Of a stretch of 64,000 nt of DNA, positions 22,646-34,850 are shown in pieces (the first letter of the stretch is position 1; every line of letters starts with the position of its first letter). The DNA comes from Chionis minor (taxonomy: Eukaryota > Chordata > Aves > Charadriiformes > Chionididae). The stretch is taken from NCBI GenBank assembly GCA_013398295.1, contig VZSF01003291.1:398679-462678 (forward strand), written 5' to 3'. The notes under the pieces were generated by a model that was not told where the DNA came from, did not search any database, and was given only the letters and a program-made list of their open reading frames with translations. A program made the translations under genes and the position numbers.

Positions 22646-24643
22646 GTTGCAGGGGTGCAGGTGCATTGCATTTCCAGCCATTTTTCCTATTTAAAGTCAC
22701 ATTTGTTTTGGTTTTGTTCGCAGTTCTTCAAACCCTTGTTTTCCCCATCCCTCATGCTTGGCTGGTCAGCAGACTGGCTTTTCTAGGATGCCGCAGTGAA
22801 CATTTCCCATTTAGATGCAGGGAGGGGCTGGAGAAGACATCTGGCCCGGAGTCTGGTGATTTTCTTCCTGCAGATGTAAACACGGAAAGGGAATTGGGAA
22901 AAGAAAAGGTAGCCTTTCTCAGGCCATATCCTGCAGCAGCCAGGGACCCACCTGGTCCCGAGAGAGCATTAGAAAATCCTCAACATTTTGCTAACCCGTG
23001 ATCTGCTTCACATGGCTCCCGAACAAGAGAGAAGAGCCAGAACACAGTTAACTTTAGCTACACCCCAACCATCACAATGCCAAAGGTCTGCTCCCGGCGC
23101 AGGCAGAGTAGGCAGCTGCCTGGGGCAGCCATCGGCGCGGGGCAGGCAGTAGAGCCAGACCTCCCTTCTTCCCACCAGTAGAGCTTGAACTGACTGGAAA
23201 GGAGGCAGGTGGTGCCACCATGTCCCTCCACTGGCTGTTCGTGTGCTCAGAGCTCAAGGAGATGTGGGCAGGGGGAGGCCAGGGGTGCAGGCAAGGTAGT
23301 CCGGGGAGGATGGGTGCAGAAGTGCTCCTGATGTGCTAACCCCGTCTGAAGAAACCTATCTGGAAACTACTTCATCACTATCAATAAACTGCATTTTCTT
23401 GCCAGAAGCCACCCAAACAAACTAATTTCTTTTTGCCACCTCCAGAATGTGGGACAAACTCAACTATTATGGGGCTTGAATCTCTTTCTACTGTTTCCTT
23501 GATAGACAAAGGACCTACACTGCATATGTGCTCTGGAAGCCTTTTGTGGATGATTTCAGAGAATCTGGAGAAAGTTAGAACTCTATTAGAAAAATTTCTC
23601 TTTCCTGGAAGCGTATGCAGCTGTAACTCTGAAAACTATGCAAGGAAACTAGATAAAATTAGAGTACCAGATAAAAATAGCACTAGAAGAAATCTTCATC
23701 TTACTATAGCCTTTTGAGACCACTTTGGGGTCTTCTCTACTTCTTCCCCTACTGGCACAGGAAGGCAGCCTTTGCTCTAAGCTGCCCTCTGGCTGAATGC
23801 CACGGCATTTGCATTGCCAAGGAAAAAAGTCACCTAGGATGGTTACAGTCTGCTTTCACATCCATTTGTGGCAACGTCGATGGCTGCGCTTCCCAGGCAG
23901 CAGTCCTCACTGCAGCACCAAGGCATAAGCCCAGGTCCTGACAGTGAGTCAGCACTGAGCTGTCAAACCAAGCTGAAATCTCCAGGAAGCAAAATGTTCT
24001 CTCTGTGTATTTTTATACCACTCAGTACGTTACATAAACTCCCAATGGGTAGAACCATAGCAAGGGTTTGGAAGGATATATTTATTACAGCAGTAATTCT
24101 ATCATTTAAACTTTCTGACAGCTGCTGTGGACAAATATGCCATAAAAATCAAAGCCAATTCAAAGCTAATATTCAGAGGTGGGAGACTGCATAAGCATTT
24201 GGGTTCTGAGCCACCTCACGTTTTGTTTAGCATTCAGATGGTATGGAGGACTGCAGCATCCCTTCTCCACGCTCAAGTCAAGCTCAAGTCACTTTGGCTT
24301 AATTTTCCAAGCTTGGCTGCATAAAGTTAGAGCTCTGTCTCCCATTATCTGAGCAATTGGCTGCCATGGTTTAAACATGACTGGCTCATGACACGCAGCT
24401 TGTAGGAACAAACAATTTGAGCATCCTCAGCTGCTCTAGTTCACACCTCCCTTCCTGCTGCTACAAGCATGATATCCTCTGGCAGAGACACAGCCCAATA
24501 GCCGAGGACAGTAAAAGCTCAGATCGCTGCCAGGGCTTGTCTCTCAGGGTCTTTGGGGATCCACACAATGTGCCTATTCATGTTTGGTAGAAATAAAAGT
24601 AGCCTGTGCTGCAGAGGTCCTGAGCTCGCTACCATTCGCTCCT
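22646..24643. other. Unique noncoding stretch, no gene seen
   Basis: No exon supported. GC-richer sequence occurs at 23085-23330. A small direct duplication of CTCAAGTCA lies near 24275-24292. Open frames of 94 to 111 codons lack features. Confidence 0.6.
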
Positions 24644-24725
24644 GGAATCACAGAAAAATGTAGGTTGGGAGAGACCCCTGGAGGTTGTCTAACCCAACCT
24701 TCGCTGGAAGCAAGGACGACCTGAA
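24644..24725 (-). mobile_element. Old CR1 LINE 3' fragment
   Basis: GAATCACAGAAAAATGTAGG, then 'ttgggagagacccctggagg' and 'ttgtctaacccaaccttc', is the reverse complement of a diverged CR1 3' end. Only about 80 bases remain recognisable, and they carry many substitutions. This places the fragment among the older CR1 layers of the window. Confidence 0.7.
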
Positions 24726-26029
24726 GTATTTCAGATGAGCTCATGACGACGCACTATTTCAAACATGAGTTCGGCCTTACACGAGGCCAGGAGAGAGACC
24801 CTACGACTGCTATATGGATTCCCGTTGAGAAGCCACATGCTCCCCCTATAAGTTGCCCCACTGATGCCCAAAGCAGAGATGGCAACAGAACCGGGCCTGT
24901 TCAAAGCTTTTGGAGGGGCTCAGGGATATTTGCCAGTAACCAACCTGCCCACAGGGCAAAGTCGTAAAAGGCACCCCACACTACAAAGAGCTTTATTGAT
25001 TTTAGCATGCGGCAGCCTCGTGACTGGCTCACCTATCGAGGTTACATCCAACCACGGTTGTTTACAGTACTCAGAAAGGAATTCAATTGATCCCTCCCTC
25101 AAAAGAGCTAAAAGTGCGCTAGTTCTTCAGCCAGCAGTGTTGTTCTCAAAGCAATCATCTGTCCATGGCTGCACGCTATACCCCTCCTGATCTGTGAAAG
25201 CAAAATGTCCTCTGTTCCGACTCTCAGAGGCACACAGCGCTATAAAGACACCCACCGAGGAGAACAGAAGATCTCTGAAGTGGCAAGCTTTTCACAGCAT
25301 CAGCTAACACATTAATTGTTGACGGTGTAGAGAAGGCTGTGCCTCCACAGCAGGACCCCAGAGCAGTCTTTTGCAGGAGGCACGTGCATTTTTTTCTGTT
25401 CACTACTCCAGTTCAGGCTCAAATCGACCCTCTTAGGCTAAGGAACAGCTAGTTTCAGAACATCTGTTGACATTCTTGCCTGCCTAGCCTAGATCTATCC
25501 AGTTAGAAAGATTTTAGTTCTCTTCTAAAGACATTTTGAGTCTTATCTGCCATCCCTTTCAAGAGTACCATACCTGAGCCTGATTTTCATGCGCATCTCA
25601 GCAAGTTCTCTACAAAACTAAGCAACGTGCGCAGTAGGCAAATCTAAATTGGGGAACGAGCCACCACCCAAATTCACCTAAACATACCCTAAAAGCTAAA
25701 CCTAAGTTCAAGGTCTGCACTTGCGACACAGCTGCAGAGCAAATGCCCAGGCTCACAGAGGAGCGTGGAGTAACAGTGATTCCATTGCCCATGGGATCCC
25801 AAGACTAGCTATGGTTGATAAAGCGGATATTCCTGCTGGGCATTCATTCTGGGAAGAATTATCCTAAGGACTGATTTCAGTAACTCCGCCTGTTATAGCC
25901 AATTCCCCCTGAAATTTATGAGAGTCTTTTGAGGGTCCGTGTTATCTGAAGGGGTAAATAAGGACTCATACACAGAAGGTCTGGGTATTTTGTTAAGTAA
26001 CAGGAGGTTTGTCCCACATAGCCACCGAG
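24726..26029. other. Unique noncoding stretch, no gene seen
   Basis: Only short unsupported open frames, the longest 108 codons (24864-25190, plus). No recognisable repeat. Confidence 0.6.
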
Positions 26030-26260
26030 ACGAACAGTCCAACCCACTGCTTTAATTCAAGCCCTTCTTTCAATAACAGCAAGCAAGTCAAGGTTATCAC
26101 GCTAGCTATGCTAGCATTCAAGCTAATTGGTTCTCTGGAGAGAACTATAAACATGTTGGTTTCAGGACCTGCCAGGACAAATGCACTGCAGCTGGGCAGC
26201 TGTGGAAATATTTTATTATCTTTGACAGAAAATGCCATTTTTATCTGTAATCTTCTGTTA
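26030..26260. promoter_or_regulatory. Candidate enhancer-like block with paired E-boxes
   Basis: Two perfect CAGCTG E-boxes at 26189-26194 and 26197-26202 lie 8 bases apart. They are followed by AT-rich words, 'ggaaatattttattatcttt' and 'gacagaaaatgccattttta'. Upstream, GCTAGC occurs twice (26101-26106 and 26110-26115), followed by AGCTAATTGG. Paired E-boxes are typical targets of dimeric bHLH factors. The overlapping 130-codon plus and 103-codon minus open frames show no domain. Function is inferred. Confidence 0.3.
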
Positions 26261-27715
26261 CAGTATGTCTCAACAACCTGTGAAGGAAGAAAGAATTTGT
26301 ACAAGAGCTCTTACTGTTCTGAGCTGCCTTGCCAGTTTTCAGTACTTTTGCCGAGTCGGTTGAAAGAAAAATCTATGCAGCAGAAAAGGATCCGTCAGTA
26401 GAATGGGGAGGAAATTGCATCCTGGAGGAGAGAAGGCTTTGAGTGATGTTGTCTTCACAGTCTCCTGTGAAGCCAGGAAATTTATGCCCCCTTCCAACAG
26501 CACTTTACCCACCTAAGCTATCAGAACACATTATAGCTGCCATCAGTTTTGTTCACTTTTTTACTAATCTGGTTCTTCCCACACTGCTTGTTAGCTCTCC
26601 CTGCCATCTTTGCCTCCACTTGGATTCCCAGTTTTTGAGACGTGGCCTCTTTTATCTTTACAACGCATATTAGCAGAATCAAATAATGACACCAAAAATC
26701 TGAAAACCCACGAAGGCAGCTGACATTTCCAGTGTTAGATTTCAAAATTCTCCGCAATTTGAAGAACAAAGGTCCTTGATGAAAGGTTCACAGTGGTAGG
26801 TCTTCTGGGACCTACTTCATTTCAGAAGCTTTTGGAGGAACTGGATTCATCTTGGTTAAGGACAAGATAAGCACAGCAGGTGTATTCCCTGTCTCCAGAG
26901 AATCCTGGATTCCCTCTAAGCTAACCCATCTTCCCCATTCCAACAAAACAGTGTTCACAAGGGTCACTGATGATGATTTCTTGGCCAGCTCTCTGTTCTT
27001 GTCCACTTCGGCCTCTGTGTTTATGACACCCTTACATCAGCTTTCATGATCCTGTCCTCCAACGCTTCTCTCCTGAGAATGCTTTCCATATTGAGCAAAC
27101 TAAATGACATTCCCATTGATAGTTTGATTCAAATCAAATCAAAGGGGGGTGGCAGAGGGGTGGGGGGTGTTACTTTGTAATTTTCTATTTTGAACCAAGC
27201 TGTCCTAGGAACTTCTACTGGTGTATTCTGGATTATCAGACTGAAGATAGCAGAGGTTCCACAGGCCCACATTCTACAAGTGGTTACCTGAGGTGCAGAG
27301 TACAGCAGCACTGGAGGTACAGTTCAGATCTCTGTATTTGCGGTCCTTTGCCACACTCCAGGGAGCCCCCACGTTGAGCCAGACTATTGATCAGAGGAAA
27401 GTCCTTCAAAAGGTGATCTTACACTGTCTCGTGTAGGAATGCAGGTTTTCCACTCACTGCAGGTTCCAGAAGCCCGTCTTTGATCAAATGAGGTACCTCA
27501 GAGAAAAGTCTAGCAGACAGCAGCCAGGTAGATAATCTTAAGGGGACTCCCAACTAGCCCTTAAATTTCAAAGGAAGGTTGTAAAGAAACTAGAGAATAG
27601 ATGAATGACATGAAAACTGCATAGATTCCCCTGTGGCAAAACTGAAAGAGAGCAGTTGACCACATCTGATTAGAAAACATTGCGCACCCAGCCAGCCAAC
27701 ATGTTGATAATAACA
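26261..27715. other. Unique noncoding stretch with a G-rich patch
   Basis: No exon supported. At 27144-27167 there are G runs of six, two, four and six (GGGGGGTGG then GGGGTGGGGGG), a potential G-quadruplex on the plus strand, preceded by a short repeat of AATCAAATCAAA. Confidence 0.6.
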
Positions 27716-27935
27716 GAATCACAGAACAGCCCAGGTTGGAAGGGACCTCAAAAGATCATCTGACCCAACCTTTTGTGGAAAAGGGAGCCTAGATGAGATT
27801 ATCTAGCACTGTGTCCAATTGCATCTTGAAAGCCTCCAGTGATGGGGACTCAATCACATCCCTGGGGAAGTTTGATTGATTATCCTAGTGATTGATTGTT
27901 CTCACTGTAAAGTATTTCTTTCTTATATCAAGATG
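27716..27935 (-). mobile_element. CR1 LINE 3' fragment, different subfamily
   Basis: The plus strand reads GAATCACAGAACAGCCCAGG, 'ttggaagggacctcaaaaga', 'tcatctgacccaacc', 'aaagggagcctagatgagat', 'tatctagcactgtgtccaat' and 'cttgaaagcctccagtgatg'. That is the reverse complement of a CR1 3' end whose internal words (GAGCCTAGATGAGATTATCT) mark a subfamily different from the copies at 19.5, 37.8, 44.6 and 61.3 kb. Similarity fades in the region of 'ctcactgtaaagtatttctt'. Confidence 0.9.
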
Positions 27936-29769
27936 ATGGGATCACCCTGCCAACAAGGAAGGCCTTTTCCACTCCCTCTGATTTATTACTGACAATCCAA
28001 ACAATGTGAGGGATTTTCTCATTTTTCTGATGCTTTTTCCTACTGTCCATTTTAAGGTTGTGGAGCACGATATACCTGGGTGCAAATTTCAAAAGCAGTA
28101 TTCAGAAGGTCAGCTCTGGTCACAGTCAGCTCTAATTGCCAGTTGTAGCGGGATGCAGTCTTTTCCTTAGTCACAAAGCACGGCACTTGAAATATCCTGT
28201 AGGATGAAAACAATGCCTGCTGCAGCATTTCTCTCCTGATTTTTGGGAAGAGGGCCAGACAAGCACCACAATTAGTCATACATTCCAAACGCAGTCCCCA
28301 TTCTTAGTTCCAACCTCTTGCCTGTCCTTATGCTAAGAATGAGGCTATGATCTCCAGCCCGGAGAGGGTCTTTGCCTCAGAGTCACACACTATCAATCAG
28401 TCTGCTCCCAGTAATGAGGAAAGATGCTTTCCTTCCTTCCACCTTCTATTTGGACCTTCGCCTTCCCAGTGGGATCATTTTACTGGGTAAAGGAGGACAG
28501 AAATAGACAGAAAGAAACATGTCAATACGTGCATTGAAGAGGAATTAAAAACAAAACATAATGAAATATCTGAAAGCACATGGGAATTTGCTGGAAATTA
28601 GAGGAGAGAGGAAGAGAAGCAGCTATCACACCTTTTACTGCTGTGCATGGAGTTAGTTTTGAAAAGTTCCATCTCCCTGTCCTCCCTCCCTCCCCCTACT
28701 TGCCCAGTCCCATGGGGAGGGGAAGGTAGCAAAGGCATCATTACAAAATTAATCACCTTGAAAAGGGTAGAAACCCAAGATTTTAAAATCACTGCAAGAG
28801 GCAGAAGCGTCTTTGGGGGAAAGTTCAAACAGCTTCTTTTGTTTGACAGCTGCTGGAAACAATATGGCAATCATTAGTTTCTCTCTCTCCAGTTCAGGGT
28901 AGTCCATTTAATTTACACATGATGAACAACAGACGTGCACATAGGTCCAATAGCAATATTAAGGTTGCCTCTCTTGCCAAGAATCATGCCACTAAAAAGC
29001 ACGTGCAAAACCATGTGAGCCTGGAAAGGGTTAATGGGCTGCTGGGGGCACACGCTTCTTGAAGAGCAGTAAAAGCAGAGACAGTATTTCACTCTCACTG
29101 GGTGACTCTCCACAGGTACGGGAGGATGCGCTGTCGGAGAGGGTGGAAAACCCTCTCCCCTTCAGCTGAGCCACCTGCACTCACTATGGGTTTGGCAAAA
29201 GCCTCCTGGAATGCATCTGGAAGGACAGCATCAGACCTGGTGTGGAGGTGCAAGGATCCATGAGTCCTGCCTGATTTTTTGGGTAAACTCTGAAGCCTCA
29301 CAAGAATGCTTAGCTTAGGCTTCAGTCCATTGCCCATTCCTGAATAACTCCAGGAAAACTGGGTTATTTTTTACCCTTAAGTGGTAATATCTCTGGTGAC
29401 AACCAACACCACCTTTGCTCACCTTGGACAGGGCAGGTTTCCAAAGCGACAGCTCCCTTTCCACATGGATAACCAAATACTTGGGACAGTCAGAAGGGTT
29501 TTCAAGAAAACCCGGACTGCCAGAACCCAGCTCTGTACTCTGCATTATCATTACAAAGAAACATGTCATCCAGCCAGAGAGTCTCCTGTTCTCTGCCATC
29601 AAACACAATCACTACAAAAACAGGAGCTGCTGTCTGACCTGAATTCTTTCTTACATCTTCCCAGTGCCATGTGCTTGTTCTCCACATAAGCAGTCCAAGC
29701 CACTGAATTCTTGGTGTCATGCTGACCTGGAGCAACAAGCTCTGCAACGTAAAAGTACTTTGATTTTAA
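27936..29769. other. Unique noncoding stretch, no gene seen
   Basis: No exon supported. Between 29.3 and 29.75 kb there are four overlapping frames of 75 to 102 codons across both strands, a pattern expected from chance. Confidence 0.6.
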
Positions 29770-29960
29770 CCAGAAGCCACTGCACAGTGTAGAAGGATAT
29801 TTTCCACTCTTACTCTGGCACTGTCTGCTTGGTGACCTTGAACAGGTAGTGTTATCTTTCTTCGTCTCTTTGTTAAATAGAGATACTGGTACCAACCACT
29901 CTTGTAAAGTACTTTGACGTCTACCAGCGATAAATAGCCAGGTGTTGACATTATTGTGCA
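29770..29960 (+). repeat. MIR-like SINE (CORE-SINE type), well preserved
   Basis: The blocks lie in the correct order on the plus strand: 'ttactctggcactgtctgct', 'tggtgaccttgaacaggtag', 'tcttcgtctctttgttaaat', 'agagatactggtaccaacca', then 'cttgtaaagtactttgacgt' and 'ctaccagcgataaatagcca'. This follows the MIR-type layout: end of the tRNA-derived head and core, the 'tgtaaaatggggataatagt' block, then the LINE-like 3' tail ending 'aaagcgctttgagatc'. Such SINEs have been inactive since before birds diverged, so the preservation here is notable. A named match (for example an amniote MIR consensus) needs a repeat library. Confidence 0.65.
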
Positions 29961-30126
29961 GGAATTATTTACTCTCATCTGCTTTAAATCTCTCCCTCCT
30001 TCATTTTCATTGAATAACCCCTTTGTTTCTGTATTATGAAACACGGTGCATGGAGTCACAACTGCTCACAGAACTGAAAACGGATGGACGCAGACTGACG
30101 AGAGCCCCTCCTGCAGAGCAGGACTT

Positions 30127-30305
30127 CCAGGGGTGAAACCCTGGCTCCGTTGACCTCAGTGGGAATGCTGCCAATGGGGTGACTACTTTATTGCTGATTC
30201 ACAGTAAACGATAGTAAGAAAAGCTTTTCGTAACATTTTCTAATCAGCTTCTTGAGGGTTTAGTCATCCCAAAAGTCAGTATGAATAAGGATTACTCGTG
30301 CCTTT
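30127..30305 (+). repeat. Longest copy of an old dispersed motif family
   Basis: The 5' part reads 'ggtgaaaccctggctccgtt', 'gacctcagtgggaatgctgc' and 'caatggggtgact', compatible with 'aaatcctggccccattgact' followed by 'tcagtggg'. About 100 bases further, 'agtatgaataaggattactc' resembles the associated word 'gtgagtaaggattactca'. Both words belong to one old sequence I recall as widespread in sauropsids, so this locus may keep some 180 bases of it. The family name is uncertain. Confidence 0.45.
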
Positions 30306-31486
30306 CAACAAATGGACCCCTCATGTAAAACTTTGCCCAGTTAAAAATTCCTTCACTGCACGCTGGGGTTTTTTTGTTTTTCTGGTGAAGTTACCACCAT
30401 CTGGGGCCAAACAACGCGCTTGAGCCCAGTAACCTTTCAGAAAAATGACAAACGATGTCTGCTGCTCATTTCATGTGTTTTTTGCCCAGTACGGTCTCTG
30501 AGGAAAGGAAGAAGGTGCCAAAACTGAAATAAGAAAGATAACATTGGTAAATGTCAGAGCTCCCTGGTGAGTGCAGAGGTCTCAAAGACTTGAGAATGCT
30601 GAACAGATGACTCACTGGGAAGGGTTGCCGCACGTCCTGTTTTTGACAGATAGGACACTAACTTATTTTATCTAGGATTCTACATTTTTATGGTAGTATA
30701 GTAGCATCTAGAGGCCTTAATAGTGAAGGTGATTGGTTTTGGGACTGTGCAGGGTAGAAATTATCATGCAGGATGAGGGAATTGGAATTAATGTAAAACT
30801 TTGAGGCCAAACTTTGTATGAATATTTTGGAGCTGCTTACAGCCAGGGGCTGGTTTACAGGTGCAGAAGGGCATCTTCCTTACTGAAAAGACAGATGCTG
30901 TCATAATTACACATATATACCGGTTCTCCATACAAGTACTAGATATATGCATCAAGTTTCTTATGGAGCCTGCTACATCTCCTAATCGTTTGGATCCACA
31001 CTTCACACCTGTTCTCAGACCTTAACTGGACAATGCAGAGATTTTGCCTTAGTGCCATGGACAGATTTCGGAATTATTTTGGTTCAGGTCAGTGTCCAAA
31101 AGCAAAATTTGTTTGTGTTTCTGGCATTGAAAAAACCTCACATTAAAAACTAAACATCATTTCCAAGAAAACAGGCAATGTATTCTGTATCTGAAATGTT
31201 GAAATCACAGACTGACTATCCCATATTTCCCTCTGTATTTTCAGCCAAAGCCACTGGCACAATGCAAAAGTACATGAACAGCCCTAAATCCCACACTATT
31301 TTTAATTGAGTTCACTATTCAACAAATAAATAAAGCCCCACAGCTCTAATGTAATGATGCTTGTGATGACATTTTCCACATCCTGCTCCAGATCTCCTGT
31401 CATTTGTCCCACCACAAGCTAGTGTAACATACCCTACAGCAGGATGAAGAGTTTGGAGTCTGCTACTGTCTGTGAACTAAAACAGA
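30306..31486. other. Unique noncoding stretch, no gene seen
   Basis: No exon, RNA gene or clear repeat. AT-rich throughout, with few open frames. Confidence 0.6.
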
Positions 31487-31560
31487 CCTGGAGTGAAATC
31501 CTGACCTCAGACAACAGCAGCTTTGCCACCGACATAAGTGGGACCAGTTTATTAGCCCAG
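31487..31560. repeat. Copy of an old dispersed motif
   Basis: 'tggagtgaaatcctgacctc' and, 25 bases later, 'gctttgccaccgacataagt' followed by GGGACCAG. These resemble 'gtgaaatcctggccccactg' and 'gttttgccattgacttcaat' followed by GGG. The order and spacing match the repeat layout, which supports a real copy rather than a chance word. Confidence 0.45.
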
Positions 31561-31839
31561 GATTTCTAACTCAGGCATTAGAGGCTTGTATTTTTGACAG
31601 TTTTAATCCAGAAGCCCTGAGCTCACTACCATCATCTGTGGATGTGATTACATGGGTAGACAGGATAAAGCTGGAGTACTCAGAGTATTTCTGCTCCACT
31701 TCTGCTTCCCAATTTGAAGCTGTCACTCAACCGGTCCTGTCCAGCCAACTAATTGTTCTTCTGGGGACAAAGTCCTGTGGCTAATGCGCCCCCATGGTCT
31801 CCCATTTAACATGCTGCTGAAGGAATACAAATTTGTCCA

Positions 31840-32030
31840 CTCCCCCCTCCCCTTGTTATCCAGTTGAAATAATAAATATTTTACTCATGATTTATTGGAT
31901 TTCAGTTTGTTGAAAAGATCCTCCAAACAAATGAAGTTTTAATGACAACAAACGCCAGCCGCAGCGCATTAGAAAATATAAACAGCAGCGGAGACCATTA
32001 AACAAAAACCACTTCGGATACAGCTGACAT
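31840..32030. promoter_or_regulatory. Candidate enhancer-like AT-rich block
   Basis: TGATTTAT at 31888-31895 (within ATGATTTATTGG) fits a HOX-PBX composite site. Around it are AATAATAAATATTTTACTCA, GTTTTAATGAC and CATTAAACA, with retained CpGs in 'cgccagccgcagcgcattag'. No open frame or repeat accounts for it. A conserved noncoding element is inferred. Confidence 0.35.
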
Positions 32031-34796
32031 AGTGCTCAGCAATCTTCACCTCCTGAGGCCAGGGCCCTCGAGAGAGGGTCACAGCAAGGCCCTCACTGGA
32101 AAAAGAAATCTGGAAGTATCATGGATTTGAGTCCTTTGAACGCTGAGGGCTGCAAGAAAGACTTTTGAAGTGACCAGTCCAGGCTCTGAGCTATTCAGGA
32201 CCACAGGCGAGAATTCAATAAGGGGATTCGTTTCTAAAGAGGAAGAGCCAAGGCAGCCTCCACTCTCTGGTCCCTTCCCACTGCCTTCCCCACTGCGCAC
32301 CACTTTTTTCCAGCCCAGTCCAGCGCCCCAGCTCCCCACCTCTGTCCTGTGCTCTCCTCCTACCAAACGGGCTCAGAGCCGAGCTCCGTCATAGCGTGGG
32401 ACACCTATGGAGTCCCACCCAGCCCTGCCTCACAGATAAGCCAGTTGCCCTGAACGACCCTCACTGCAAGAAGGGCTGAAGTGCACGTCTTTGCAGCCCA
32501 GGGGAAGTAATTTAGGTCATTTTGCTCTGCTACGGAAGGTGGACGTGCTACCTGTGCAGAGGCCACTGGAGTCAGCGCATGGCTGGGTACCACAGAGCGA
32601 TTGTCACCCACTCCAGGGAGCACCCAGCGTGCTCACAGCCCACATCTGTCTCCTTCCCACATCTGTCTTGGCATGGGTAGAAGCAAGTGAGTTCTGTTTG
32701 CTCCGGTTCATTCTCCGTACATCCCTGGTTACTCCTCTGCCTTCCCATCAGATCTGCCAGCCCAACTGATTGTGCCATCGCTCCTAAAGCCAATGCTGTC
32801 AAAACGACCATCCCTCAGCTGCTTCTAGTAGAATGATTTTTCTGTGACTCATTTTTTACAGTATCAGAGTAGAGAGCAAGTACCTATGCAGCTACATCTG
32901 CATGCTTGAGGCTGGGGCCATCAGGTGGAGATCAGGTGGACATGGCTGGGAGCCAGTAACTTCTTCAGTGAGGTCATCTTCAGCCAAAAGCAAGATGCCT
33001 CAGCATCGCCTCAGGACCAATCGACCTTAAACAAATGCTCTGGTTCCAGATACCCCATCCAATTGCATAGGGAATAGATTTACATGTATTAACAGACCAT
33101 CTAGAAAAGAAGTTGTTTAGTTCAATGCACTGCAGGGCAAAAAAGAGAGTATTTAACATAAGAGGCAATCATGGTTGCTGCCATTGCTCATTTAGCCCTA
33201 GATTTAACCTCAATTCCCTTACCCTTTCTCCAGATACTGATGACAGGAGCAGGTAAATTATCCTCCCAAGAACTGCAACGTATTGCAACTTTGGGATCTG
33301 ATACTGGAGCCATCGTAAAATACAAAGAGAGGAAGAATCTAGTCCCTCTATTTTCAGTAGCTAACAAACTCCCTGGAGTCTCCTCCAGCTTGCCTGAGAC
33401 AGATGCAGGTGAGACAGGCCTTTGAGAAGATGGTACACGGCTACAGTCCTAGATGGGGCTAACTGTTGTAGGTGCACTGAGGAGGCAGTGGCCATCAGCT
33501 GATGCTCTGTCCTGCAGAATTCTGACCAGTCCCCTCTATCCAGTATATTAGCTGGACTTGAGGCTTGTTTGAGATTCTTATTTTAAACTTTGGGGCTCAT
33601 GGCAAGCAGCAGACAGCCTGAACTCTTATCAGGACTCATCTGAGTCAACAGTGGCTTTCTTGAACCTAAGCAGCAGTTTCTAGACCGGAGCAAAGACTCA
33701 ATCTCAGATTTTGATGGTTCAACACCAACCAGTAGCACACCGTCACCCACCAGGAGACCCTTCTGTACTCACCAAGCTGACACAGAGGTGAATACCTGCA
33801 GCACACCCAGACAGTACTACTGCGAAGGAACTTGGGCTGGGTCCCCTTTTCAGTGATGTGACACAATGGAAACCTTCAGGGAAGCTTTTCAAGCCATGGA
33901 AGCTTAACTAGGCCATGCAAGAGACTGGAGGCTCCTGCTTGAGAGATAAAACACTCTGTTCCTTCTCAGTGATCACGTCAAAGCCTAAGCAGAAAGGGAC
34001 TAAGAAGAGCTCTCCAACAGCACAACTCCCTTTTTATCAAGTCCAGTCCAAGGATGTTTTCTGCTGCACAAATCCTAGGATCTCATCTATCGGCAGCTTT
34101 TTCTTAACTCATAGATGCTACCTAAAACAGCTTGACGAGTGCGCAGCTGGGATTGCCACCTTTTATTCAAACAGGGGAAGCATGGACAAGTAATGTGTTC
34201 CAGAGACTGGAAATCAGGATGTTTTGATTTGAGATAAAGTACAAAACATGTGTGAGTGACCAAAGACACCCTGCCTGAGCCTTTCAGAAAATAAGTGATT
34301 CAAGACATTTTACCATAAGAGCAAGAGTTTACTGTCAATAAACCATTGTTTACTGTCTACACAAGAGCTGTGGCTACTACTTTATTCAAACATTCATATT
34401 TTGTCTACTTAATCCATTCCAAGTCACTGCAAACAATTTCCCTTTCATCAGTCATGGATGCCTGGGAAAGGGCCCTGTCTGTCTATACGGAATCCAAACT
34501 GCACCTTGACATCCCAGCACGTCCAGGGTTCCTATGTGCAACTCCAACCCTGCACGTGCACTGACCTGTGCAGGCACCTCTTCCCTGCTCCCTTCCCAGC
34601 TCCAAGGGCAATCAGCAGGCTTCATACAGCACTTTCCTGAGGCCGTGACTTGAAGCCTGCCTTCCAGGAGGATGGACCCTGCCAGTACAGCTCATGCAGC
34701 CTTCACACTTGAGCTCATATTTGGAGACCACGCTAAGCGCATGGAGTACTACCATGGTTCAGACAGGTGCCAAGTATCTGGAAAACACTGACTTTT

Positions 34797-34850
34797 ATTC
34801 AAACAAACAAAAAAACAAAAACAAAAACAAAAAACCAACCCCAAAACAAC
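34797..34850. repeat. A-rich CAAA/CAAAAA low-complexity tract
   Basis: Irregular repeats of CAAA, CAAAAA and CCAA. It could be an eroded A-rich microsatellite. No retroposon body adjoins it. Confidence 0.8.

Noticed and set aside
34797..34850. A-rich tract as a SINE tail
   Set aside because: No tRNA-like or 7SL-like head next to it.
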